From an uncultured Acidimicrobiales bacterium (GTDB lineage Bacteria; Actinomycetota; Acidimicrobiia; Acidimicrobiales; SZUA-35): a stretch of DNA of 64,000 nucleotides. The notes beneath the pieces are model-generated. The model saw nothing but the letters and a program-made list of their open reading frames with translations. It was not told the origin of the DNA and ran no database searches. The translations under genes and the position numbers were made by a program. This document shows, one piece after another, positions 1 to 7,338 of this stretch; positions within the stretch are counted from its first letter, which is position 1; every line of letters begins with the position of its first letter. The stretch is taken from NCBI GenBank assembly GCA_937922805.1, contig CALAJV010000016.1, positions 248,001 through 312,000 on the forward strand, given 5' to 3'.

Positions 1-185
1 TCGTCGTAGCTGAGTTGCCCGGTATGTTCATCGATCAAAGCTTGAGCGCAGAACTCGATTGCTTCGTGGACGTCAACAACGATCTGATCGGGCATCGCAG
101 CGGTTGTATGTACCGCATGGCCCGTCGCCCATAGGCCGACAACGACAACTACCAGTGCCGCTCCAGCCAAAATTAGAAATGCCAC
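1..185 (-). CDS. Small membrane-anchored protein, partial (cut by the window edge)
   Basis: The minus-strand frame is open from a GTG at 185 to the window edge. It begins with one strongly hydrophobic segment (residues 2-20, Val/Ala/Leu rich) and continues into a soluble part containing VHEAIEFCAQAL and QLSYD. This looks like a single-pass protein with a short outer or cytosolic domain. An in-frame TGA lies directly upstream of the GTG, so this is the first possible start. It has no separate Shine-Dalgarno, but TAGCCT on the minus strand ends 7 nt before it, which fits a leaderless mRNA. I recognise a conserved-hypothetical flavour but no function. Confidence 0.6.
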   Translation of the reverse strand, partial: MAFLILAGAALVVVVVGLWATGHAVHTTAAMPDQIVVDVHEAIEFCAQALIDEHTGQLSYD

Positions 186-231
186 CCTTCATAGGCTAGT
201 GAGCTTGACTCAGTTACCTACGAAGGGTGGC
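181..231. repeat. 15-bp inverted repeat around the promoter of the first gene
   Basis: Arms 181-195 and 217-231 are reverse complements with one mismatch, separated by 21 nt. The left arm covers the GTG start and part of the inferred -10 of the leftward gene, and the right arm falls where its -35 would be. It could be an operator, or a hairpin ending the acyl-CoA dehydrogenase transcript. No T-run follows it in the leftward direction, which argues against a simple intrinsic terminator. Confidence 0.5.
193..198 (-). promoter_or_regulatory. Candidate -10 (TAGCCT), leaderless start at 185
   Basis: TAGCCT on the minus strand ends 7 nt before the GTG at 185. This is the spacing expected when transcription starts on the start codon. 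No clear -35 is visible. Confidence 0.35.
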
Positions 232-358
232 GACAAAACGAACCAGGTGCAGCGCTCATTTCCAACGAGCGCCAGCCTTCAACTAGCGCTGAACTCTAAC
301 CAGGACTGGGTTTGAGCATTGAGATTCAGCCAGCACCGAACTGGATCATCGGGATCGG

Positions 359-1471
359 CTACAAGCCGATTCGTTGCGCTAGCAACTCTCGATGGTACGC
401 GGGATCACCGAACATCAGCTCTGAGCTTTTCGCTCGCTTGAAATACAGGTGTGCTGGATGCTCCCAAGTGAAGCCAATACCGCCATGAATCTGAATGTTC
501 TCGGCTGCAGCGTGGAAGTAGGCTTCTGAACAGTAGGCCTTGGCCAACGAAGCAACCGAAGGCAACTCATCGTTCATTTCGGCTGCACACCACATGCCAT
601 AGTAGGCGGCAGATTTCGCAGACTCTACTTCAAGCAGCATGTCTGCGCACTTGTGCTTGATGGCCTGGAACGAACCGATAGGACGTCCGAACTGGACCCG
701 ATCTTTGGCGTACTGAACAGCCATATCGAGGACAAACTGAGCACCGCCTACTTGTTCAGCCGCCAAGGCCACAGCCGCGAGATCAAGCACGGTATTCATA
801 GTGGTCCAGCCGCCTCCGTCTTCACCCACGAGGGTTGCTGGAGTGCCGTCAAAGGAGACCTTCGCTTGCTTGCGGGTTTGGTCCATGGTGGCCAAAGCCT
901 CCCGAGTAACCCCAGCTGCATCGCCGTCGACTGCGAACAAGCTGACTCCAGCCGACGTTCGAGCAGCGACGATCAGGAGATTCGCAGTGTGGCCATCGAT
1001 GACGAACGACTTCGTTCCACTAAGCGTGTAGCTATCGCCAGATCCCGCTGCTTCCATCGTGATACCGGCCTCGTCCCATTTGCCGCTTTCTTCAGTGAAA
1101 GCCAAGGTGGCAATTGTTTCGCCAGCCGCAATTCCGGGAAGGTGAGCGGCCATTGCCGCTTCGTCGCCAGAATGCATTAACGCAGATGAAGCAAGAACTC
1201 CGGAGAAGAAGGGGGCGCAGAGTAACGATCGGCCCATTTCCTCTAGTACGACGCCAAGCTCGACGTATGAAAACCCTTGGCCGCCATGAGCCTCAGGAAT
1301 AATGAGACTCTGTAGACCAAGTTGTTCAGCCATCTGCTTCCAGACCGCTTCGTCGTAGCCCGTTTCAGTGTCCATCTGTTCTCGAACGGCAGCTTCGCTC
1401 GATTTGTCTTCGAGGAATGATCGAACGAATTGACGAAGTTGCTCTTGCTCTTCTGTAAATGCGAAGTTCAT
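359..1471 (-). CDS. Acyl-CoA dehydrogenase
   Basis: A 370-aa flavoprotein of the acyl-CoA dehydrogenase superfamily, expected to introduce an alpha,beta double bond into an acyl-CoA and pass electrons to ETF. The N-terminal helical domain starts at MNFAFTEEQEQLRQFVR. A middle beta domain follows, and the C-terminal helical domain carries QFGRPIGSFQAIKHKCADM and IHGGIGFTWEHPAHLYFKRAK near residues 330-350. The usual C-terminal YEG(T) element is replaced by SELMFGD, as in actinobacterial FadE proteins that often work as hetero-oligomers; that comparison is from memory. No partner acyl-CoA dehydrogenase is adjacent. The substrate cannot be told from sequence. ATG 1471 has TAGAGT 8 nt upstream and no Shine-Dalgarno. 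Confidence 0.9.
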   Translation of the reverse strand: MNFAFTEEQEQLRQFVRSFLEDKSSEAAVREQMDTETGYDEAVWKQMAEQLGLQSLIIPEAHGGQGFSYVELGVVLEEMGRSLLCAPFFSGVLASSALMHSGDEAAMAAHLPGIAAGETIATLAFTEESGKWDEAGITMEAAGSGDSYTLSGTKSFVIDGHTANLLIVAARTSAGVSLFAVDGDAAGVTREALATMDQTRKQAKVSFDGTPATLVGEDGGGWTTMNTVLDLAAVALAAEQVGGAQFVLDMAVQYAKDRVQFGRPIGSFQAIKHKCADMLLEVESAKSAAYYGMWCAAEMNDELPSVASLAKAYCSEAYFHAAAENIQIHGGIGFTWEHPAHLYFKRAKSSELMFGDPAYHRELLAQRIGL

Positions 1472-1479
1472 AGTTTAGA

Positions 1480-1485
1480 ACTCTA
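1480..1485 (-). promoter_or_regulatory. Candidate -10 (TAGAGT) of the acyl-CoA dehydrogenase
   Basis: The minus-strand TAGAGT ends 8 nt before ATG 1471, a near-leaderless arrangement. Confidence 0.3.
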
Positions 1486-1525
1486 GAGACGCATCGATAG
1501 CAGAGCAAACCGTAATGTGTATTCG

Positions 1526-1535
1526 TGTGTACACA
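1526..1535. promoter_or_regulatory. Palindromic operator candidate of the toxin-antitoxin operon
   Basis: TGTGTACACA is a perfect 10-bp palindrome. It lies about 17 bp upstream of TAACCT, so it covers the -35 position of the inferred promoter. Antitoxins of the Phd/YefM family usually bind such palindromes to autorepress; its role here is inferred from position. Confidence 0.4.
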
Positions 1536-1551
1536 ATTTCGGAAAAGTTGA

Positions 1552-1557
1552 TAACCT
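1552..1557 (+). promoter_or_regulatory. Candidate -10 (TAACCT) of the antitoxin
   Basis: TAACCT ends 7 nt before GTG 1565, which selects that GTG as a leaderless start over the longer open frame beginning at GTG 1517. Confidence 0.35.
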
Positions 1558-1564
1558 GTCGCAG

Positions 1565-1957
1565 GTGGTCTCTGGAACATCTAACGAATTGCCTTACGAA
1601 ACAGATCGCATCTCTGGCTCGACCGTTGGCACAACCAGAGTCGGAGTCCGAGAGTTCAGACGAGCCGCCTCGACGTGGATACGCCGAGCTGAGAGCGGTG
1701 AACGAATTGTCATTACTGTGAACGGCTCAGCTGTCGCCCAGATGACCGATTTGAGCCAATCGACATCGTTAGTTGATCGTTTGCCTGAGCTTGAAGACCT
1801 AGCCCTCGCTGGACTCGTTGATCGGCCCGCTAACGGAGCCGATGTGGTCCCACCTATCAGCCAATTGGGGGCCACCGGTACAAGCGTGGTGCCGGCCGAC
1901 GTTCAGGTTGACCGAGTCCTGGCTTATGTCCGCGGTCAGCAAGTACGGTCAAGATAG
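1565..1957 (+). CDS. Antitoxin, Phd/YefM-like
   Basis: A DNA-binding antitoxin expected to neutralise the PIN protein encoded 31 bp downstream and to repress the operon. The Phd/YefM-type core is TRVGVREFRRAASTWIRRA followed by ERIVITVNGSAVAQM, at about residues 29-65. A long, probably disordered C-terminal tail follows, where such antitoxins bind the toxin. The frame is open from GTG 1517, but the palindrome at 1526-1535 and the -10 at 1552-1557 would then lie inside the gene. GTG 1565 (130 aa) fits better, and TTG 1589 is also possible. The family call rests on the core motif and gene order. Confidence 0.7.
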   Translation: MVSGTSNELPYETDRISGSTVGTTRVGVREFRRAASTWIRRAESGERIVITVNGSAVAQMTDLSQSTSLVDRLPELEDLALAGLVDRPANGADVVPPISQLGATGTSVVPADVQVDRVLAYVRGQQVRSR

Positions 1958-1988
1958 GAACTGAGTCTATGTTGTTGGTAGTTCCCAA

Positions 1989-2423
1989 ATGACTGGTTCG
2001 ATCGGGCAATCAAGGCCAAACACAGTCTTTGTCGATTCCTCCGCCCTGATGTGTCGGTACTTTGCTGACCGTCGTCGCCGATTTGTATTCGAGGCGCTGG
2101 ATTCTGCTTCTCGTTGGGTCACCTCATCACTGACTCGACCTGAACTGATGCTGAGCCTTAACCAAGCACTCGAGGGGAGGCTCGATAATTCAGCGTTTGA
2201 CGCCATGAACCGAGATCTCAGTCGAATTTGGGAAATTCCAGTTGATAGAACATGCTTGAGTCGAGCTTCGGAGATCGGTATTCGATATGGGCTAGCCCTA
2301 AACGCGTCCCTACATCTTGCTGCCGCTAGCCGACTCCCGGAGCCGTTCTTGTTCTTAAGCTTCGATCAACAACAGCTTCCAGCCGCAATCGACATGGGGT
2401 TTGATGTCGCTGACCCTCACTAG
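1989..2423 (+). CDS. PIN-domain protein (VapC-like toxin)
   Basis: A 144-aa PIN-fold protein, the probable ribonuclease toxin of the pair. Asp16 in FVDSSAL, Glu52 in RPELML and Asp126 in LSFDQQQ match three of the usual four acidic metal ligands. The fourth, normally in D-A-L-H-L-A, is not present: this protein has A-S-L-H-L-A at 106-111, preceded by Asn105. That could weaken or abolish nuclease activity, or Asn105 could substitute. The gene follows the antitoxin by 31 bp with no Shine-Dalgarno, suggesting one transcript. It is convergent with the following dehydrogenase, with 18 bp between the stops. Confidence 0.75.
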   Translation: MTGSIGQSRPNTVFVDSSALMCRYFADRRRRFVFEALDSASRWVTSSLTRPELMLSLNQALEGRLDNSAFDAMNRDLSRIWEIPVDRTCLSRASEIGIRYGLALNASLHLAAASRLPEPFLFLSFDQQQLPAAIDMGFDVADPH

Positions 2424-2441
2424 CCCAGCGTCCAAGATTGG

Positions 2442-3272
2442 TTAGAGCTTTGGGGCCATCGCGTCTCCGGGGAGTGGCCCGCCCGGATGCAGCGCATCCT
2501 GGAATCGGCGCATGCCCGAAAGCCACCGGTCAACGTCGGTGCCTTTGCGTTTGACGTATTCACCAACCTCTTGATGCGGTAGTACCCAGAATTGTTCGTT
2601 GGCCATCGCAACAAAGCACTCTTGTGCGACCGCATCAGCGTCTAGGACCCCATCGTTTGACGCTACACCGGTAGAAATATCATCGCCTAGTTGATAGTCG
2701 GGACTGTTGGCCAGGATATTCGTGGCCACAGCCTGGGGGCACAATACCGAAACCTTGATCCCCTGGTGGTGGTGCGTGATAGCTAGCCACTCAGCTAAGG
2801 CTACGGCAGCGTGTTTGGTGACGGTATATGCCATCGAACCGATTTGACTAAGCAGGCCCGCGGCTGAGGCGGTGTTCAACAAGTAGCCACCACCGTTCGC
2901 AATCATCGAAGGCACGACCGCTCGGGCGGCATAAATGTGGGCGAGAACGTGAACGCCCCACATCGAGTCGAGAATTTCGTTCGACTCTTCCAATCCACCA
3001 GAGGTAACGAATCCGGCGTTGGAGCAAAGCAGGCTAATTGGTCCGGCCGCTGACTCAGTATCGGCGACAAGTGCGGTCACGGCGGCCTCGTCAGACACAT
3101 CGAGCTGGTGGGCGACACCGCCGATTTCGACTGCGACCCTTTGGGCCTGATCTCCGTTCAGATCGGCGACAACAACGTGGCGAGCTCCTGCCGACACGGC
3201 CCGACGGGCTAGCGCCTCTCCTATGCCCGAACCGCCACCGGTGACCACCACAACTTGGTTAGAAAGATCCAT
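2442..3272 (-). CDS. Short-chain dehydrogenase/reductase (SDR)
   Basis: A 276-aa classical SDR and NAD(P)-dependent oxidoreductase. It has the Rossmann glycine motif TGGGSGIG (residues 11-18), VADLN at the end of beta-2 (Asp suggests NAD preference), SNAG in place of NNAG, an active-site Ser in NTASAAG and the YTVTK pair (Tyr and Lys). The C-terminal extension after PQAVATNIL is longer than in minimal SDRs and ends in a Gly/Pro-rich tail. The substrate is unknown. Minus-strand TAATCT ends 6 nt before ATG 3272, so the mRNA is probably leaderless. It is divergent from the small gene at 3335. Confidence 0.88.
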   Translation of the reverse strand: MDLSNQVVVVTGGGSGIGEALARRAVSAGARHVVVADLNGDQAQRVAVEIGGVAHQLDVSDEAAVTALVADTESAAGPISLLCSNAGFVTSGGLEESNEILDSMWGVHVLAHIYAARAVVPSMIANGGGYLLNTASAAGLLSQIGSMAYTVTKHAAVALAEWLAITHHHQGIKVSVLCPQAVATNILANSPDYQLGDDISTGVASNDGVLDADAVAQECFVAMANEQFWVLPHQEVGEYVKRKGTDVDRWLSGMRRFQDALHPGGPLPGDAMAPKL

Positions 3273-3278
3273 CTGGGG

Positions 3279-3284
3279 AGATTA
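3279..3284 (-). promoter_or_regulatory. Candidate -10 (TAATCT) of the SDR
   Basis: The minus-strand TAATCT ends 6 nt before ATG 3272 (a CCCCAG spacer), an ideal leaderless spacing. Confidence 0.45.
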
Positions 3285-3321
3285 GCCGCTCAAACCTGAC
3301 TGCGAAATTGCAGCCATCGGC

Positions 3322-3327
3322 TACCGT
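3322..3327 (+). promoter_or_regulatory. Candidate -10 (TACCGT) of the 3335 operon
   Basis: TACCGT ends 7 nt before GTG 3335. It supports the short start over TTG 3308. Confidence 0.35.
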
Positions 3328-3334
3328 GGGGTTG

Positions 3335-3544
3335 GTGGAACGCCCGTCGAAGTTTGAAGATGCCCGATGGATAGGGGACAAGCGAACGCTTGTCGTCTAC
3401 GACATCGACAACATGACCGAAAACGACACGAATGTCGCGTTGATTAACGAGCTAATGGAAGCCGGAACATACCTGTCGTTCGGCCCAGACACGCTCGCTG
3501 AAGCCCGCAACCGTGGTTTCAGAGCCTACAACCAAGCCCGCTAG
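3335..3544 (+). CDS. Small soluble protein of unknown function
   Basis: A 69-aa protein beginning VERPSKFEDARWIGDKRTLVVYDIDN. It has a compact alternating pattern (LVVYDIDN strand, then helix INELMEAG) and a basic C-terminus, with no membrane segment. The Asp-Ile-Asp after a hydrophobic strand recalls a nucleotide- or metal-binding edge, but it is too short to assign. It lies 14 bp upstream of the alpha/beta hydrolase and is probably co-transcribed. GTG 3335 was preferred over TTG 3308 because of the TACCGT hexamer 7 nt upstream. Confidence 0.6.
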   Translation: MERPSKFEDARWIGDKRTLVVYDIDNMTENDTNVALINELMEAGTYLSFGPDTLAEARNRGFRAYNQAR

Positions 3545-3558
3545 TGGTGAACTAGCCG

Positions 3559-4362
3559 ATGACCAGCGATGACAATGAGCTAGAAGAAGTAACGGTCCAG
3601 TCATCCGATGGTGTCCAACTGGTCGGCAATCTTGTGGTCAGCTCTTCTGCCGAACAAACAAAGTCGAGCGCGGTTCTCCTGCTGCACGGCTTTCCATCTC
3701 GCGATGTAATCGCCGATCGAATCGGCGGTGACATGGTTGAACTGTGTCACCGGGTCGCGGGCGAGCTCGGCTGGCATGCGCTGACTGTACGATTCCGAGG
3801 TTGTGGAAGCTCTACTGGCGAGTTCAGTTTGGCTGGATGGGTTGATGATGCGTCAGCGGCTATGCGTTTTCTCCAATCGGAGACCAACGCAACGAATCTA
3901 TGGGTCGCTGGATTTGGAACCGGAGGTTCGGTCGGCTTGGTGGCAGCAGCAGACAATCCATCGATCAGCGGGGTAGCGATGGCTGCCTCCCCAGCCGACT
4001 TCGATGATTGGGCTGAACGGCCTGACCGGCTGATGGCCCACGCCCGCGAAGTTGGTGCAGTGAAATCGTCGTCTTTCCCCGCCGATCGAAACCGATGGGA
4101 GTCTGAACTACGTGAAGTTCGAGCAGTTCAGGCGGCCGAACGCTTTACTGATCGGCCCTTGCTTGTTTTGCACGGTTCTGAAGATGATGCCGTGCCCCAC
4201 TTTGACGCTCGGATGCTGGCCGACGCCCATGGAGCGGCCGACCTTCGGTTCGTACAAGGTGGTGGTCACCAGCTTCGTCATGACCCTCGGGCGATAGCAG
4301 TGCTAATCGGTTGGCTTGGCCGCCAATCGACTCAAGGCTCTGGTACCGAAGGACCAAACTAG
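3559..4362 (+). CDS. Alpha/beta-hydrolase fold protein lacking the serine nucleophile
   Basis: A 267-aa single-domain alpha/beta hydrolase. The oxyanion-region strand LLLHGFPSRD lies near residues 40-49, the GCGSSTGEF loop near 81-89, the acid in LHGSEDDAVP (Asp209 or 210) and the catalytic His237 in GGGHQL. The nucleophile elbow should read G-x-S-x-G but is G118-F-G-T-G122, so Gly120 stands where serine belongs. Ser124 in GGSVG is four residues too late. The protein may therefore be a binding or scaffold member, or use another mechanism. It is convergent with aceE. Confidence 0.8.
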   Translation: MTSDDNELEEVTVQSSDGVQLVGNLVVSSSAEQTKSSAVLLLHGFPSRDVIADRIGGDMVELCHRVAGELGWHALTVRFRGCGSSTGEFSLAGWVDDASAAMRFLQSETNATNLWVAGFGTGGSVGLVAAADNPSISGVAMAASPADFDDWAERPDRLMAHAREVGAVKSSSFPADRNRWESELREVRAVQAAERFTDRPLLVLHGSEDDAVPHFDARMLADAHGAADLRFVQGGGHQLRHDPRAIAVLIGWLGRQSTQGSGTEGPN

Positions 4363-4395
4363 TACTAGACCGAACGCACTCTGGCTCCCAAACCT

Positions 4396-4436
4396 ACTGG
4401 CCAATGCGCTATGAAAGATGGTGGTTAGGGGCCAGT
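4396..4436. terminator. Weak hairpin between convergent hydrolase and aceE
   Basis: ACTGGCC (4396-4402) and GGCCAGT (4430-4436) form a 7-bp stem with a 27-nt loop in the 83-bp gap between converging genes. No T-run follows on either strand, so it is at best an imperfect terminator. Confidence 0.25.
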
Positions 4437-4445
4437 GACTCGTTA

Positions 4446-7136
4446 CTATCTAGTCCACGGTGGGCCAACTTCGGCGTCGATGCCGTAGTGCTCAATGGCC
4501 TCGGCCACCACTCCAGGCTTAACTTGGCCCTGTCGAGTGAGCTCGGAAAGCACTGTCACGACAATGTTTGGCGGGTCGATCTCGAAGAATGATCGGAGGG
4601 AATCTCGGTCATCGGATCGCCCATAACCGTCGGTGCCTAGGGCGACAAAGCGGCGTGGGCAGAACGGAGCAATCTGTTCGGGAACAGACCGCATGAAGTC
4701 GCTGACTGCTACTACCGGTCCAGTGCTGTGCTCACCAAGAAGGGTGGAGACTAATGGTTCGCGGGCCTCTGATGCTGGGTGAAGTCGGTTCCACCGCTCG
4801 ATCTCCATGCCTTGTTCACGAAGACGCTTGTAGCTTGTTGCGCTCCAAAGATCGGCGTTGATGTTCCATTTGTCGGCTAGATCAGCTTGAGCGGCTCGAG
4901 CGGCAACGTTTGTGGGGCCCGAGAATAGAATTGAGGCATCCACTTGTTCGCCGTCGGCGGGTGAACTCCAACGATAGAGACCTTGTAGCACCCCTGGCTC
5001 GACCCCGGTCGGCATCGGCGGTTGCGGATAGTTCTCGTTATAGAGCGTCAAGTAATAGAAGATGTCTTCGTTATCGACATACATTCGCCGAAGACCCTGC
5101 TGAACAATTATCGACATCTCGTAGGCGAAGGCAGGGTCGTAGGCTTGGCAAGCCGGAACCGTTGATGCCATGAGCAGGCTGTGGCCATCTTGGTGTTGGA
5201 GGCCTTCACCAGCCAGTGTCGTTCGCCCAGCGGTGGCACCGAGAAGGAAGCCTCTAGCTCGTGAATCGGCAGCCGACCAGATGAGGTCTCCAACTCGCTG
5301 AAATCCGAACATCGAATAGAACGTATAGAACGGCACCATCGGAACCCCTCGATGGGCGTAGCTCGTGGCTGCAGCGATCCAACTGGCCATAGAGCCGGCT
5401 TCGGTAATGCCCTCTTCCAGGATTTGGCCGTCGGTATCTTCGGAGTACGAAAGAAGGAGCTCGTGATCAACTGGTTCGTACTTTTGGCCGAACGGAGCGT
5501 AGATCTCGAACTCACGAAACATCGAGTCCATGCCAAAGGTACGCGCCTCATCAGGAACGATCGGTACGACTCGTTCGCCGAAGCCGTCCTCACGCATCAG
5601 ATCTCGTAGTAACCCGGTGAAGGCCATCGTGGTCGAGACCTCGCGTTCGCCGGACCCTTCCAACGGGGCTTTGAACGGCGAATCACTCGGCATTGGCAGA
5701 GAACGACGCATTGAAATATGTCGGTGAGGGAGCGGCCCGTCGAGGGCTTTGCGGCGACCCATCATATATTCGTACTCGGGTGAGTCTTCGTCGGGACGGA
5801 AGTACGGCGGAAGTCCATCTTCGATCTCAGCGGCCGGTATCTCGTCATGAAGGTGCAGACGGTCACGTAGATCTTCGATTTGGGTCTTCGTCATTTTCTT
5901 TATCTGGTGGGTGGAATTGCGGGCTTCGAAGCCTTCACCCAGGGTCCAGCCCTTGACTGTCTTGGCCAGGATCACCGTTGGCTGACCAACGTGTTCTGTA
6001 GCTGCTTTGTAAGCGGCGAACACTTTTTGATAATCATGGCCACCGCGAGGCAAGGTGCGAAGCTCATCGTCGGAGAGGTGCTCGACGAGCTTTCGGAGCC
6101 GAGGGTCCGGACCAAAGAACTTCTCACGAATGTAAGCGCCACTATCAACGGCGTATCGTTGAAATTCCCCGTCAACCGTGGTGTTCATTTTTTGAAGCAG
6201 AACACCATCGACGTCTCGCTGCAATAGCTCATCCCATCGTGATCCCCACACAACCTTGATTACGTTCCAACCAGCTCCACGGAAAACAGCCTCAAGCTCC
6301 TGGATGATTTTGTCGTTGCCGCGGACCGGGCCGTCTAACCGTTGCAGGTTGCAATTTATGACCCAGGTCAAATTGTCGAGGCCGTTCCGACCTGCAAGGG
6401 AAATCGAACCAAGGGTCTCGGGCTCATCACACTCACCATCGCCGAGAAACGCCCAAACTCTGCTGCTGTCGGTGTTGTCGAGTTTACGGTTGGCCAGATA
6501 TTTCAAGAATCGAGCGTGGTACAGCGAGTTAATCGGACCAAGTCCCATCGAGACGGTCGGATACTCCCAGAAGTCTGGCATTAGCCGAGGATGTGGATAG
6601 CTCGAAAGGCCCCCGCCATTTACCTCAAACCGGAAGTTGTCGAGCTGGTCTTGATCGAGGCGGCCCTCGAGAAAGGCTCGGGCGTAGATTCCAGGAGCAG
6701 CGTGACCTTGGAAGTAGACCGCATCACCGGGAGTGCCATCTTCTTTACCTCGGAAGAACCAGTTAAAGCCGACCTCATAAAGCGAAGCCGAGGAAGCAAA
6801 GGTAGAAAGGTGGCCGCCTATTCCGTCAGACCGTTTGTTGGCGCGGATGACCATTGCCGCCGCATTCCACCGTATAAACGCCCGAATTCTGCGTTCGATG
6901 TGCTCATCACCGGGAAAGAACGGTTGTTGCTCAGTAGGAATCGTGTTCAAATAGTCAGTCGATACCGAGACTGAATTGCCAAGTTGAAGCTCGCTGGCGT
7001 ACTGATTGAGCCGACCAAGAATGTACCGGGCTCGGGTCTTTCCTTGCGCGCTACTAACCGACTCTAGAGATTCGAGCCATTCCGCTGTTTCTTCCGGGTC
7101 GATATCTGGCAGTTGACTTAAGAAACCGTCGCTCAT
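4446..7136 (-). CDS. aceE: Pyruvate dehydrogenase E1 component, homodimeric type
   Basis: An 896-aa thiamine-diphosphate enzyme that decarboxylates pyruvate and acetylates the lipoyl group of E2. It has the full-length AceE architecture (usual size about 890 aa): an N-terminal region from MSDGFLSQLPDIDPEETAEW, the ThDP motif GDGECDEPET with the downstream NCNLQRLDGPVRGN, and a transketolase-like C-terminal half (GATAGRTTLAGEGLQHQDGH). The open frame extends 24 codons upstream, but that part is basic and lacks the family N-terminus, so ATG 7136 was chosen (ATG 7145 is also possible). E3, E2 and lipoate synthesis genes lie 4-9 kb away on the other strand. Confidence 0.95.
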   Translation of the reverse strand: MSDGFLSQLPDIDPEETAEWLESLESVSSAQGKTRARYILGRLNQYASELQLGNSVSVSTDYLNTIPTEQQPFFPGDEHIERRIRAFIRWNAAAMVIRANKRSDGIGGHLSTFASSASLYEVGFNWFFRGKEDGTPGDAVYFQGHAAPGIYARAFLEGRLDQDQLDNFRFEVNGGGLSSYPHPRLMPDFWEYPTVSMGLGPINSLYHARFLKYLANRKLDNTDSSRVWAFLGDGECDEPETLGSISLAGRNGLDNLTWVINCNLQRLDGPVRGNDKIIQELEAVFRGAGWNVIKVVWGSRWDELLQRDVDGVLLQKMNTTVDGEFQRYAVDSGAYIREKFFGPDPRLRKLVEHLSDDELRTLPRGGHDYQKVFAAYKAATEHVGQPTVILAKTVKGWTLGEGFEARNSTHQIKKMTKTQIEDLRDRLHLHDEIPAAEIEDGLPPYFRPDEDSPEYEYMMGRRKALDGPLPHRHISMRRSLPMPSDSPFKAPLEGSGEREVSTTMAFTGLLRDLMREDGFGERVVPIVPDEARTFGMDSMFREFEIYAPFGQKYEPVDHELLLSYSEDTDGQILEEGITEAGSMASWIAAATSYAHRGVPMVPFYTFYSMFGFQRVGDLIWSAADSRARGFLLGATAGRTTLAGEGLQHQDGHSLLMASTVPACQAYDPAFAYEMSIIVQQGLRRMYVDNEDIFYYLTLYNENYPQPPMPTGVEPGVLQGLYRWSSPADGEQVDASILFSGPTNVAARAAQADLADKWNINADLWSATSYKRLREQGMEIERWNRLHPASEAREPLVSTLLGEHSTGPVVAVSDFMRSVPEQIAPFCPRRFVALGTDGYGRSDDRDSLRSFFEIDPPNIVVTVLSELTRQGQVKPGVVAEAIEHYGIDAEVGPPWTR

Positions 7137-7338
7137 AGCGTCCATTCTGCCATGCGATATCCTTTTGTGGTGCGGGGCTCGCGACTTCTGTGGCACTTGA
7201 CCGTGCAAGAATTTGAAAGGAACCGCAAGTTTTTGCTAGCGCTCTAGCGTCACCGGTAATTCCTTCGTATCCGCATTTCTGAAAATTGATAGTACGTCAT
7301 CGGTGCTAGTCGGCTTGTGTTCGCGGCAAGCTAGTCTC

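Noticed and set aside
7137..7208. 24-codon N-terminal extension of AceE
   Set aside because: Basic, His-rich sequence unlike the AceE N-terminus.
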